From Tabrizicola_A sp964393035 (lineage in GTDB: Bacteria > Pseudomonadota > Alphaproteobacteria > Rhodobacterales > Rhodobacteraceae), in the NCBI GenBank assembly GCA_964393035.1, contig CAYMRX010000004.1:310001-374000 (forward strand): DNA of 64,000 bases. The letters are read 5' to 3'. The position numbers and the translations under genes are program-made. The notes under the pieces are model-generated. The model did not search any database, was not told the DNA's origin, and saw only the letters and a list, made by a program, of their open reading frames with translations. Shown one piece after another: positions 25,388-35,200 of this stretch. Every line of letters begins with the position of its first letter. Position 1 is the first letter of the stretch.

Positions 25388-26368
25388 TCATTTCCGCAAA
25401 TAAAGCTTGCGCAGCAGCGGCAGGAAAGGCCGGCTGCGGGCGGCGGCGGCTGTCAGGCGGGCGGCGTCGGCAGCGCGGGCCTTGGCACGGGCATTGTCGG
25501 CGTCGCCGCGCAGGGCGTCCAGTTGAGCGGCCGTCAAGAGCGGGGCCGGAGTGAGATCGGTCAGCGCCGTGATCTGGTCGGGGGTCGCCGTCCAGCGCCG
25601 GATGCCAAAGCCGTAATAGTGAAACCGCGCATCCCCGCGGGGCAGCAGCCCGATATCGGGGCGTTGGGCGGGGTTGAACAGACCCAGAACCGGCAGATGC
25701 AGGCTTTCGGCCTGCGAGAGCCAGCCCGCCGCCCAGGAAAAGGTGCTGATCGACAGCGCCAGATGTCGCGCCTGCCGCAAGGCGTTGAAATCGGCCATCA
25801 CGCCCCGGCTGGGCAGAAACCGCGCGTCGGGAAAACTTTGTCGCAACAGGTCAGAGTAATGGTCCTGCCCAAGCTGCCCCATGAACACCGGCCGAAGCCC
25901 GGTTTCACGCAGAACGGCGGTGTAAAACCCCAAGGGCACCGGCCCGTAATCCTTGTGCCGGGCCTTCAGGATTTCATCCGCCCGCACATTCAACAAGATC
26001 TCGCCCGGCCCTGCGGTTGCCTCCTTTGGCACGGGCTGCGTGGGCAGCAGGCGCCGGAAGCGCTCGGGGTCGCCCCAGGCGTCGGCTTGCAGCACCATGC
26101 AGTAAAGTCGGGCCAGGGGCATGTCGCCCCGCCGCATCAGATCGGCAATCAGGTCAAGATCGCTGTCCTGATTGAAGATCGTGGGCAGAAAGAAATGCCG
26201 CCGCAACAGGCCCTGATCGACCAGACCGAATTCGGGCAGCCGATAGTTCGACAAGGCCAGCCCCGGCACCCGTGCGGCAAGGCTTTGCCCCGTTACCCAT
26301 TGCAAGATGTGATTGCCCAAGCGGCCATGCGGCCGCAGGATCAGCGCCGGGGGGCTTGGCGGTGTCAT
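25388..26368 (-). CDS. GT11-like (alpha-1,2-fucosyltransferase-type) glycosyltransferase
   Basis: This 326-residue protein is not firmly recognised. Two stretches resemble the alpha-1,2-fucosyltransferase fold: GRLGNHILQWVTGQSLA near residue 15, like the G-LGNQLFQ motif, and LSISTFSWAAGWLSQ near residue 205, like the STFSWW motif. The C-terminus is Ala-rich and basic. Its ATG overlaps the stop of the penicillin-acylase-like gene by 4 bases, so the two are coupled. Acceptor and donor are unknown. Confidence 0.55.
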   Translation of the reverse strand: MTPPSPPALILRPHGRLGNHILQWVTGQSLAARVPGLALSNYRLPEFGLVDQGLLRRHFFLPTIFNQDSDLDLIADLMRRGDMPLARLYCMVLQADAWGDPERFRRLLPTQPVPKEATAGPGEILLNVRADEILKARHKDYGPVPLGFYTAVLRETGLRPVFMGQLGQDHYSDLLRQSFPDARFLPSRGVMADFNALRQARHLALSISTFSWAAGWLSQAESLHLPVLGLFNPAQRPDIGLLPRGDARFHYYGFGIRRWTATPDQITALTDLTPAPLLTAAQLDALRGDADNARAKARAADAARLTAAAARSRPFLPLLRKLYLRK

Positions 26369-28848
26369 TGCGCCGGCTCGGGTGTCAGCTCGGTGATCCC
26401 CACCGCGCCGCCACGGGCCAGTTCGGGGTCAAGGCTCATCGGGATATATTCGCCGCGCCGCCACAGTTCGGACATGTCATCATAGAACCGGCTCAAGGGA
26501 TGGCCCGATTGCCCGGTGGACAGGATGAACACCGAACTGTCGGGATCGGCAAAGTCATAAACCCCGCGGTAAGCCCCGGCATGGACATTGAGATAGGGGT
26601 TCGCCCCGGTGCCCTTGGTGCGGCCGCGCATCAGCGTGGTGTCACCGCCGCTGGTGGATTGGCGGATATTGACGAAGAATTTCAACCCCGCCACATCGCC
26701 CAAGACCGGGTGGTCATGCGTCGCCTGATGCGCATCGCCCCAACGCCAGCTTTCCAGTTTCGGCCCATAGGATTCGACCAAGCCCAAAAGCGCTTCATCA
26801 AGCGAAATGCGGGCGATGTCGGCGCAGCTTTCCACCGCGGCCGACTGGATCACATCGCACCAGACCGAAGCCCCGCCGATGTTGCGATAGACGCGCTCAA
26901 GGAATTGGGCCTCGGGGTGGGTAAAGTCATCGGCCAAGGGGCCGATCTCGTCCCGTGTCAGGCGGTCTTGCAAGGCGCGCAGCCAAGCCTCGGCGATCAG
27001 GGGTTCGGGCATGTGCTCGTTCATCTCGCCGTTCCACTCGGCCAAAAGCATCAGCGCGCGCTGGCGCAGACGTTCGGGCGTGCCATCGGGCGCGGGTTCG
27101 CCGGTGAACCACAGATCCGCCCCGATCAAGGGCAGGATGCTGCGGGCGGTGGGGGAAACGGTATCAAGCTGGGCCTCGATGAAGCTGTCGCGGGTGTGCA
27201 CCTCGCGCGCTTTCATCAGGGAAAGCCAGCGCTGGATGCGCTGGGTGTCGCCCCAGTCATAAGACACATGGTTCGGGAAGGGGCGATCAACCGTCTTGTT
27301 GTTGGTATTGCCGATGATGCCCGATGCGGGGTTCACCTCGCGCGGGTTCTGGTCATAGGGTTGCACGCCCGTCCAACGGTTCTTGCCCTCCCATCCGGGC
27401 GCGGGCATCCGGCCCTTCGTCACATGCGAGGGGTCGCGGGCGGGAATGGCCCCGATGGTTTGCAAGGCGATGGTCTTGCCATCGGCCAGCGTCAGGTTCT
27501 GGCTTGGCGCGACGAACAGCCGCCCGGCCTCCATCGCGTCTTCCACCGATTGCGACGTCATCAGGCGCAGACCGGCCGTCATGGAGGTATCGGCCGCAGA
27601 AAGGGCCGTCCATTGCAGCGCCGCCACCGCGCCGGGGGGCGTCACGCTGTCCAGATCGTAATGGCTTCCGGGCAGGATCGGGCCGGCGTCGCTCCAGCGT
27701 TGGGTAATGGTCACGGGATCGGCATCCTTGACCGTGATGATGGTTTGCTCGGTGCGGAAGGGCTTGGGGCCTTCGGGCGTCAGGTATTCTTCGGTATTGG
27801 CCGGGTTCACCCGTTCCATCACCAGATCCTGATCGTCGACATAAGACGAGGTCAGCCCCCAGCCCATCTTGTCCGACCGCCCGACCAGCATCAAAGGCAT
27901 GCCCGGAATCGTGCCGCCGATGATGCCGCCCGTCGGCAGTTCCAGCCGCGCCAGATACCAGATCGAGGGTGCCGTCAGCCCCAGATGCGGGTCATTGGCC
28001 AGAAGGCTGCCGCCTGCGGCCGAGCGTGCGGGCAGGGCGGCGAAGGCGTTTGACGCCCCGGCAAAGGCGCGCGAATGAAAGGGCGACAGCGGCGCGTCGA
28101 TATAGGCCATCTGGTCCTTGGCGGGCGGGGCAAAGGGGCCGGGCATCAGGCTGGCATAGGGGGGCAGGGCCATCACCCCTTGGGTCGGGTCATCGGGCAG
28201 AATGTCCGAGAGCCGCTCGGGTGACAGGATCTGCGACAGTTGCGCGCGCTGCACCTCGGTTTCCAGATGCGCCGACAGGTCCAGCGCCATCAGCTTGATG
28301 ATCGCGATGGAATCCGCAGGCGACCAGGCAGAAATCTCGTTGGAAAACAGGAAAAACTCCGGCGCGCCACGCCCGCGCGCGCCTGCGTTCACTTGCGTGA
28401 TCCAGGCGTTCACCCCGCCGGCATAGGCCTCCAGCACCGTCTTGGTGCGTGCGTCCTGCGCCGCGACCGAGTCTTGGGCCAGCGTGTAAATGTCCAACCG
28501 GCGCAACAGCTCATCAATCTTCACGGTCCGCGCGCCGAAGATTTCCGACAGCTTGCCTTGCGCCGTGCGCCGCAACATCGCCATTTGCCACAGCCGGTCT
28601 TGGGCATGCACAAAGCCCAGCGCGAAGAACACATCCGCCTCGGACTTGCCAAAGATATGCGGCACATTGGCATTGTCGCGCACCACCTCGACCGGGGCCG
28701 AAATGCCGGAAAGCGCAAAATCCTCGTCATAATCGGGCAAAGAGCGGGACAGGACGTAATAGGCCACCCAGCCGATCAGCAGCGACAACACGACAATGCC
28801 GGTGACAATCCGCACCATCCAACGAAAAGCAGTCAACATCGGGCGCAT
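26365..28848 (-). CDS. penicillin acylase family N-terminal-nucleophile hydrolase
   Basis: These enzymes cleave amide-linked acyl chains from penicillins, N-acyl-homoserine lactones or N-acyl amino acids after self-cleavage. The 827-residue precursor has an uncleaved membrane anchor at residues 11-33, an alpha-chain region, and the nucleophile Ser266 in FAGASNAFAA, which becomes the beta-chain N-terminus. Later segments such as NDPHLGLTAPSIWY and GMPLMLVGRSDKMGWGLTS are typical of the family. Most homologues are periplasmic; here the anchor suggests membrane attachment. The GT11-like gene follows in a 4-base overlap. Confidence 0.92.
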   Translation of the reverse strand: MRPMLTAFRWMVRIVTGIVVLSLLIGWVAYYVLSRSLPDYDEDFALSGISAPVEVVRDNANVPHIFGKSEADVFFALGFVHAQDRLWQMAMLRRTAQGKLSEIFGARTVKIDELLRRLDIYTLAQDSVAAQDARTKTVLEAYAGGVNAWITQVNAGARGRGAPEFFLFSNEISAWSPADSIAIIKLMALDLSAHLETEVQRAQLSQILSPERLSDILPDDPTQGVMALPPYASLMPGPFAPPAKDQMAYIDAPLSPFHSRAFAGASNAFAALPARSAAGGSLLANDPHLGLTAPSIWYLARLELPTGGIIGGTIPGMPLMLVGRSDKMGWGLTSSYVDDQDLVMERVNPANTEEYLTPEGPKPFRTEQTIITVKDADPVTITQRWSDAGPILPGSHYDLDSVTPPGAVAALQWTALSAADTSMTAGLRLMTSQSVEDAMEAGRLFVAPSQNLTLADGKTIALQTIGAIPARDPSHVTKGRMPAPGWEGKNRWTGVQPYDQNPREVNPASGIIGNTNNKTVDRPFPNHVSYDWGDTQRIQRWLSLMKAREVHTRDSFIEAQLDTVSPTARSILPLIGADLWFTGEPAPDGTPERLRQRALMLLAEWNGEMNEHMPEPLIAEAWLRALQDRLTRDEIGPLADDFTHPEAQFLERVYRNIGGASVWCDVIQSAAVESCADIARISLDEALLGLVESYGPKLESWRWGDAHQATHDHPVLGDVAGLKFFVNIRQSTSGGDTTLMRGRTKGTGANPYLNVHAGAYRGVYDFADPDSSVFILSTGQSGHPLSRFYDDMSELWRRGEYIPMSLDPELARGGAVGITELTPEPAQ

Positions 28849-28917
28849 CCTTGACGGCGGGAACCGGATGCAGTCCTAGTGCATCGGCGCGCAAACGGCA
28901 ATCAGATGAGGGGCTTC

Positions 28918-29781
28918 ATGGCAAAACTGGCATTTCTGGGCTTGGGCGTGATGGGCTTCCCGATGGCGGGGCATTTGATGTCCAAGGGCCATGCGGTGAC
29001 GGTCTATAACCGCTCTGCCGCCAAGGCCGAGACTTGGGTGCAAAAGCATGGCGGTACCGCGGCTGCGACCCCGCGCGCGGCGGCGATGGGGGCCGATTTC
29101 GTCATGGCCTGCGTCGGCAATGACGATGATCTGCGCGCCGTCTGTCTGGGCGAGGAGGGGGCCTTTCAGGGCATGGCCAAAGGCGCGATCTTTGTCGATC
29201 ACACCACGGTATCGGCGCAGGTAACGCGGGAACTGGCCGGGGTTGCCGCCGGGCGGGGCCTTGGTTTTGTCGATGCGCCGGTGTCGGGCGGGCAGGCGGG
29301 GGCCGAAAATGGCGCGCTGTCCATCATGTGCGGCGGGTCAGAGGCCGATTATGCCAAGGCCGAGCCGGTGATGGCGGCCTATGCCCGCATCTGCCGGCGT
29401 CTGGGCGATACGGGCGCGGGCCAGATTGCCAAGATGATGAACCAGATCTGCATCGCGGGCCTGATGCAGGGCCTCTCCGAGGCTTTGGCCTTTGGCCAGA
29501 AGGCGGGGCTGGATGGCGCGGCGGTGGTCGAGGTCATCAGCCAGGGCGCGGCGGGCAGTTGGCAGATGGTCAACCGCCACAAGACCATGCTGGAAGACCG
29601 CTTCGATTTCGGCTTTGCCGTGGACTGGATGCGCAAGGACTTGAAAATCTGTCTGGAAACCGCCGACCAGATCGGCGCGGCCCTGCCGGTCACGGCGCTG
29701 GTCGATCAGTTCTACAAGGATGTGCAACTGATGGGCGGCGGGCGCAATGACACCTCAAGCCTGATCCGGCGGCTGCGTTGA
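28918..29781 (+). CDS. 3-hydroxyisobutyrate / tartronate-semialdehyde reductase family oxidoreductase
   Basis: This 287-residue NAD(P)-dependent enzyme belongs to the beta-hydroxyacid dehydrogenases. It has the Rossmann motif LGLGVMGFPMAGHL near residue 6, DAPVSGGQAGAENG near residue 121 and the catalytic lysine in GQIAKMMNQICIAG near residue 170. GAGGGG lies 5 bases before ATG 28918, which decides the start. Valine breakdown (mmsB-like) or glyoxylate metabolism (GarR-like) are both possible. The gene ends just before the assembly gap. Confidence 0.88.
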   Translation: MAKLAFLGLGVMGFPMAGHLMSKGHAVTVYNRSAAKAETWVQKHGGTAAATPRAAAMGADFVMACVGNDDDLRAVCLGEEGAFQGMAKGAIFVDHTTVSAQVTRELAGVAAGRGLGFVDAPVSGGQAGAENGALSIMCGGSEADYAKAEPVMAAYARICRRLGDTGAGQIAKMMNQICIAGLMQGLSEALAFGQKAGLDGAAVVEVISQGAAGSWQMVNRHKTMLEDRFDFGFAVDWMRKDLKICLETADQIGAALPVTALVDQFYKDVQLMGGGRNDTSSLIRRLR

Positions 29782-29805
29782 ACGCCACGCCCCAAAGGCT
29801 TGCGC

Positions 29806-29846
29806 CTTTTGAAATACTCTCTGGGGGTGCGGGGGGCGAAGCGCCC
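29806..29846 (-). repeat. dispersed extragenic element, copy interrupted by assembly gap
   Basis: The stretch TTGCGCCTTTTGAAATACTC and the G-rich sequence after it match, on the opposite strand, the element at 51630-51700 (GAGTATTTCCAAAGGCGCAA). The right half runs into unknown bases, apparently within its GC-rich hairpin (GGGGGGCGAAGCGCCC). Confidence 0.6.
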
Positions 29847-29856
29847 NNNNNNNNNN
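29847..29856. other. assembly gap (10 unknown bases) followed by homopolymer artefact
   Basis: Ten unknown bases are followed by a low-complexity stretch including 11 G (29888-29898) and 26 C (29899-29924). Homopolymers of this size do not occur elsewhere in the window and are best read as sequencing or gap-fill artefact. Real length and content between 29781 and 29938 are uncertain. Confidence 0.95.
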
Positions 29857-29938
29857 CCCCCCGTCGGTCTTTTTTTCTCGCTCCCCCGGGGGGGGGGGCC
29901 CCCCCCCCCCCCCCCCCCCCCCCCGCTGCGCCGGAGGG

Positions 29939-30505
29939 TCAGGGAATGATCCGGCTGTATTTCACGCCCGCCAGTGTCGCCCCTGCGATCAGGCCCTGCT
30001 GACCGAAGATCAGCCCGATCACCGGGTCCAGCTCGGTGGTCTGTTTGCCGATCGAGGCCCCCTCTTGCGGGGTGGCAAAGCGGATGTCGGCGGAGGCTGC
30101 CCAACCGCTGGCGCTGCGGAACTCTTGCAGGGCGGCGTCGGTCATGAAGAACAGCGCATGGGCATATTGCTGCGCGCCGATCTGAAGGCCGATGGTGGCG
30201 CGGGTGGCGGCATAGTAATCCACCGTCGCGCCATTGACCTGCAAGGCGCCGCGGCCATAGCCGCCGCCGATGCCAAAGCCCGCCTCGGTCAAGAGCGGCA
30301 TGTAAAGAACGCCATATGCCTTTCCGGCCAGATCGCGGGTGCCGGGATAATGCGAGAACAGATAGTCGCGCGTGGCGCCCACCCGCGCGTCGATCTGCGC
30401 GGCCCCGTTCGAGTTCACGCCATTGCCCATGATTGCGCCATCACAGGCCGCAAGCAGCCCCGCGCCACCAAGGGCCAAAACCGTCCGTCTGGTAATTTGC
30501 GTCAT
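29939..30505 (-). CDS. lipoprotein with SYLF/YSC84 lipid-binding domain
   Basis: This 188-residue protein begins MTQITRRTVLALGGAGLLAAC, a lipoprotein signal with a twin-arginine-like RR and the lipobox LAAC. The rest matches the SYLF domain (KAYGVLYMPLLTEAGFGIGGGYGRG and GLIFGQQGLIAGATLAGVKYSRI), which binds phosphoinositide-like lipids in eukaryotes; the bacterial role is unknown. The ATG at 30505 is chosen for the signal peptide and a GGAG seven bases upstream. The 3' end borders the uncertain sequence, but the stop codon at 29939 lies outside the homopolymers. Confidence 0.85.
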   Translation of the reverse strand: MTQITRRTVLALGGAGLLAACDGAIMGNGVNSNGAAQIDARVGATRDYLFSHYPGTRDLAGKAYGVLYMPLLTEAGFGIGGGYGRGALQVNGATVDYYAATRATIGLQIGAQQYAHALFFMTDAALQEFRSASGWAASADIRFATPQEGASIGKQTTELDPVIGLIFGQQGLIAGATLAGVKYSRIIP

Positions 30506-30617
30506 CTGTTCGCTCCGCCTCATGCCGGGGTATATTCCCCGTTTCCCCACAGCTTAGCGGGCAAACCGCGCGCTGTCACCTGTCTCGAAGGCCCGTGGCG
30601 GGAGTTTGCCTGCGGCC

Positions 30618-31616
30618 TTACAACCCGGCCCGGATCAGCCGGGCGATCCGGGGGGCGAAATAGGTCAGAACCCCGTCACACCCGGCGCGTTTGAAGGCCA
30701 TCAGGCTTTCCACCATGGCCTTGTCGCCATCAATCCAGCCATTGCCCGCCGCCGCCATGATCATCGCATATTCGCCCGACACCTGATAGGCGAAGGTCGG
30801 GGCGCCAAAGGCGTCTTTCACCCGCCGGCAAATATCCAGATAGGGCATGCCGGGTTTCACCATCACCATATCCGCGCCTTCGCGCAGGTCACGTTCCACC
30901 AGACGCAGGGCCTCATCCGTATTGGCGGGGTTCATCTGATAGGTCTTCTTGTCGCCTTTCAGGGCCCCCGACGCCCCGACCGCATCGCGGAACGGGCCAT
31001 AAAAGGCCGATGCGTATTTGGCGGCATAAGACAGGATGGCGACACCCTGATGGCCATGCGCCTCCAGCGCTGCGCGTATCGCCCCGATGCGGCCATCCAT
31101 CATATCTGACGGCCCCAGAATATCGGCCCCCGCCTCGGCCTGCACCAAGGCCATCTTCACCAGTGCCTCGACCGTCTCATCGTTCAGGATGACCCCATCC
31201 ACGACCAGCCCGTCATGACCCAGCGCGTTATAGGGGTCCAGGGCCACATCGGTCATCACGGCAATCTCCGGCACCGCCGCCTTGATCGCCCGGATCGCCC
31301 GGTTGGTCAGGTTTTCGGGGTTCCAAGCCTCCTCGCAGCCGATGGTTTTGACCGATGGATCGGTGTAGGGAAACAGGCAGATCGCCGGAATGCCCAAAGC
31401 CGCCGCGTCCTCGGCCGCCTTCACGACGAGATCAAGGCTCAGCCGTTCCACCCCCGGCATCGAGGCGATGGGCTGGCGGGTGTTCACCCCGTCGCACAGG
31501 AAGACAGGCCAGATCAGATCGCCCAGGGCCAGCGTGTTTTCCTGCACCATGGCGCGCAGCGCGGGGCTGCGTTTCAGGCGGCGAAAGCGGTGGGCGGGGG
31601 TGGCGACAGGCTGCAT
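30618..31616 (-). CDS. hemB: delta-aminolevulinic acid dehydratase (porphobilinogen synthase)
   Basis: HemB joins two 5-aminolevulinate molecules into porphobilinogen for heme, vitamin B12 and bacteriochlorophyll. The 332-residue protein has both Schiff-base lysines, Lys200 (SYAAKYASAFYGPFR) and Lys254 (VMVKPGMPYLD). The active-site metal loop reads DVALDPYNALGHDG near residue 123, without the three zinc cysteines of the E. coli type, so it belongs to the magnesium-type group. GAGG lies 5 bases before the ATG at 31616. Confidence 0.97.
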   Translation of the reverse strand: MQPVATPAHRFRRLKRSPALRAMVQENTLALGDLIWPVFLCDGVNTRQPIASMPGVERLSLDLVVKAAEDAAALGIPAICLFPYTDPSVKTIGCEEAWNPENLTNRAIRAIKAAVPEIAVMTDVALDPYNALGHDGLVVDGVILNDETVEALVKMALVQAEAGADILGPSDMMDGRIGAIRAALEAHGHQGVAILSYAAKYASAFYGPFRDAVGASGALKGDKKTYQMNPANTDEALRLVERDLREGADMVMVKPGMPYLDICRRVKDAFGAPTFAYQVSGEYAMIMAAAGNGWIDGDKAMVESLMAFKRAGCDGVLTYFAPRIARLIRAGL

Positions 31617-31735
31617 GGGAACCTCGGGGGTGCGGGCTTGAAAAGGCTTGCGATTGCTTGCCTTGCCTGCCATGGAAATGCCAGCGCCTCAAGCGGGCAT
31701 TTGGGCGCGGCTTTGCGGCAAAGGGCTTGGTTCTC

Positions 31736-32260
31736 GTGGACTGGTACAGCGTCATCTTTGAACTGATCGACATGCGGTCGTTTTCAAACCTGTGGTATTG
31801 GATCGTGCTGGCCGTCTTGTGGTCGAGCGCCAGCCATTGGGTCTTGGGCGTGCCGTTCGACATGATTGCCCGCGCCAAGCGCCATGGCGGCTCCGCACAA
31901 GAGGATCTGGAAGCCATGGTGCGCATCAACACCGGGCGGATGCTGTATATCGTGCGCGCGGCCGGTTCCTGGCTGGTGGCAAGCTGGGCTTTTGCGACGA
32001 CGATGCTGGGGCTGTTGGGCTTTGGCTATGACATTGAATTTGCGCAAGCCGTGCTGTTCCTGTTCGTGCCGTTTTCGCTTTTGATGGCGCTGTCGCTGCG
32101 CACCTCGCTTCTGGTCGAGGCGGGGGAGAACACCGGGCCCGCGCTGCACCGCCGCCTGCTGCGCCACCGGATTTCGACGCAGGTTCTTGGGATGTGCGCC
32201 ATCTTCGTGACCTCGCTGTTCGGCATGTATCAAAACATGCACATCGGCGTTCTGGGCTGA
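31736..32260 (+). CDS. small integral membrane protein of Rhodobacteraceae
   Basis: This 174-residue protein has four hydrophobic segments (near residues 18-38, 68-90, 96-112 and 146-164). It begins at GTG 31736 as MDWYSVIFELIDMRSFSNLWYW, after AAGGG nine bases upstream; no ATG start precedes the first membrane segment. I recall close homologues carrying the label 'component of SufBCD complex', but nothing in this sequence supports an iron-sulfur role. It stops 3 bases before the mfd ATG, indicating an operon with mfd. Confidence 0.78.
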   Translation: MDWYSVIFELIDMRSFSNLWYWIVLAVLWSSASHWVLGVPFDMIARAKRHGGSAQEDLEAMVRINTGRMLYIVRAAGSWLVASWAFATTMLGLLGFGYDIEFAQAVLFLFVPFSLLMALSLRTSLLVEAGENTGPALHRRLLRHRISTQVLGMCAIFVTSLFGMYQNMHIGVLG

Positions 32261-32263
32261 TCC

Positions 32264-35200
32264 ATGGCGGGGGTAAGGGTCATTCTGGGCGGCGCGCCCG
32301 AAGGGTATGATGCCCGGTTTTTGGCGCGTGAGGCGGCAAAAACCCCGGTCCTGCACATTGCGCGCGACGACAAGCGGATGGCGGCGATGCGCGCAGCGCT
32401 TGCCGTCATGGCGCCGGGGCTTTTGGTCTTGGATTTTCCGGCATGGGATTGCCTGCCTTACGACCGCATTTCGCCCAACCCCGAGATTTCCGCCCGCCGG
32501 CTGGCGACGCTGGCGGCCCTTGCCCATGGCGTGCCGGGGCCATTCGTGCTGCTGACCACGCTCGGCGGCGCGATGCAGCGTATCCCGGCGCGTGAGGTGA
32601 TCCGGGGGGCCTCTTTTTCTGCCCGCGTCGGCACAAGGGTGGATGAGGCACATCTGAAGGCGTTTTTGTCGCGCATGGGGTTTTCGCCGGTTTCCACCGT
32701 GGCCGAACCCGGTGACTATGCCATTCGCGGCGGCATTGTGGACATCTGGCCGCCGGGCAATTCCGGGCCGGTGCGGCTTGATTTCTTTGGCGACACGCTG
32801 GACGGGTTGCGGCGCTTTGATCCGGTGACGCAGCGCACCACGGAAAAGCTGCAAGACATTGATCTTGCGCCCATGTCCGAGGTTTTGCTGGATGAGGCCT
32901 CGATCACCCGGTTCCGCCAGACCTATCGGGCCGAATTTGGCACCGCCGGTTCGGATGACCCCTTGTATGAGGCCGTCTCGGCGGGGCGCAAACACGCCGG
33001 GATGGAGCATTGGCTGCCCTATTTCCACGACCGGATGGAAACGCTGTTCGACTATCTGCCGGAAGCGTGCGTCATGGTGGACGATCAGGTCACGCCCATG
33101 CGTCTGACCCGTTGGGAAGGGATCGAAGACCAATATGACGCTCGGTTGGAGGCCATGAAGGCCAAGGGGCGGCTGGACACGGTGTACAAACCGGTCGCAC
33201 CGGGACTGCTCTATCTTGACGATGCGGCATGGGAGGCCGCAACCGCAGGGCAAAAGCTGATCCAGCTTTCCCCCTTGGCGCAATCGCCGGGGCCGGGGGT
33301 GCTGGATGCGCAGGCGCGGATCGGGCGCAGTTTCGCGCCGGAAAGACAACAGGAATCTGTAAGCCTTTTCGGGGCCTTGTCGGATCATGTTAAAAAATTG
33401 CTTCAAGACGGCCAAGTGGTCATCGCCTCATGGTCGGAAGGCGCGCGGGAACGGCTTCAGGGTCTGTTGGAAGATCAGGGTCTGAAGGGGGCCACCCCCA
33501 TCAAGGATTTCCGCGAGGTTCCTGACGGAAAAGGCAAAGTTTTCCTGATCGTCTGGGCCTTGGAGGCGGGCTTTACCGCGCCGGGGCTGGCGGTGATTTC
33601 CGAACAGGACGTGCTGGGTGACCGGCTTGCCGCCAAGCCCAAACGCAAGCGCAAGGCGGAAAACTTCCTGCGCGACGCCGAAAGCCTGTCGCCCGGCGAT
33701 CTGGTGGTGCATGTCGAACATGGCGTCGGGCGCTATCTGGGGCTGGAGACGATCACCGCGCTTGGCGCGCCACATGCCTGCGTCAGCTTGGAATATGCCG
33801 AGGGCGCAAAGCTTTACCTGCCGGTTGAGAACATCGAACTTCTCAGCCGCTACGGCCATGAGGAAGGGCTTCTCGACCGGCTGGGCGGCGGGGCCTGGCA
33901 GGCGAAAAAGGCCAAGCTGAAAGAGCGCATCAAGGAAATCGCCGACCGCTTGATGCGGATTGCCGCCGAACGCGCTCTACGCCACGCGCCGATCCTTGAG
34001 GCGCCACATTCCCTGTGGGAGGCCTTTGCCGCCCGCTTCCCCTATCAGGAGACGGACGACCAGTTGTCGGCGATTGCCGATGTGGTGGCCGACCTTGAAA
34101 AGGGCAGTCCGATGGACCGCTTGATCGTGGGCGATGTGGGCTTTGGCAAGACCGAGGTCGCCATGCGCGCGGCCTTTGTCGCAGCACTTTCCGGCATGCA
34201 GGTGGCGGTGATCTGCCCGACCACGCTTTTGGCCCGCCAGCATTACCGCAGCTTTGCCGAACGCTTCCGGGGCTTTCCGATTTCGGTGCGGCCTTTGTCC
34301 CGCTTTGTCAGCGCCAAAGAGGCCAACCTCACGCGTGAGATGATGGCGGCGGGGACGGTGGATATTGTCGTCGGCACCCATGCGCTTTTGGCCAAAGGGG
34401 TAAAGCTGAAAAACCTTGGCCTGATGGTGATCGACGAGGAGCAGCATTTCGGCGTGACGCATAAGGAGCGGCTGAAAGAGCTGCGCTCTGACATCCATGT
34501 GCTGACCCTGACCGCGACGCCGATCCCACGCACGCTGCAACTGTCGCTGACCGGGGTGCGTGATCTGTCGATCATCGCCACGCCTCCGGTGGACCGTCTG
34601 GCGATCCGCACCTATGTGTCCGAGTTCGACTCTGTGACCCTGCGCGAGGCGCTTTTGCGCGAACATTACCGGGGCGGGCAAAGCTTCTGGGTGGTGCCGC
34701 GGATTTCCGACCTGCCGGAAATTGAGGACTGGCTGAAAACCAACGTGCCCGAGGTGACGTTCATCACCGCGCATGGGCAATTGGCGGCGGGCGATCTCGA
34801 TGACCGGATGAACCAGTTCTACGACGGCAAATATGATGTGCTGTTGGCGACCACCATCGTGGAATCGGGTCTGGATATTCCGACGGCCAATACGATGATC
34901 GTGCATCGCGCCGACATGTTCGGTCTTGGACAGTTGTATCAGATCCGCGGCCGGGTGGGCCGGGCCAAGACGCGGGCCTATTGCTTCCTGACCACCAAGC
35001 CCCGCGTGCCGCTGACGCCGCAAGCGATGAAGCGGTTGAAATTACTGGCAAGTCTCGACAGCCTTGGCGCGGGGTTCAACCTTGCCAGCCATGACCTTGA
35101 TCTGCGCGGCGCGGGGAATTTGCTGGGCGAGGAACAGTCGGGCCATATCAAGGAAGTCGGCTACGAGCTGTATCAGCAGATGCTGGAAGAAACGATCGCC

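Noticed and set aside
29881..29924. Long G and C runs as a possible regulatory or recombination signal
   Set aside because: They follow unknown bases directly and are unique in the window, so sequencing or gap-fill artefact is the simpler reading.
31784..33415. 543-codon minus-strand open frame
   Set aside because: It is antisense to the small membrane protein and mfd; no family features.
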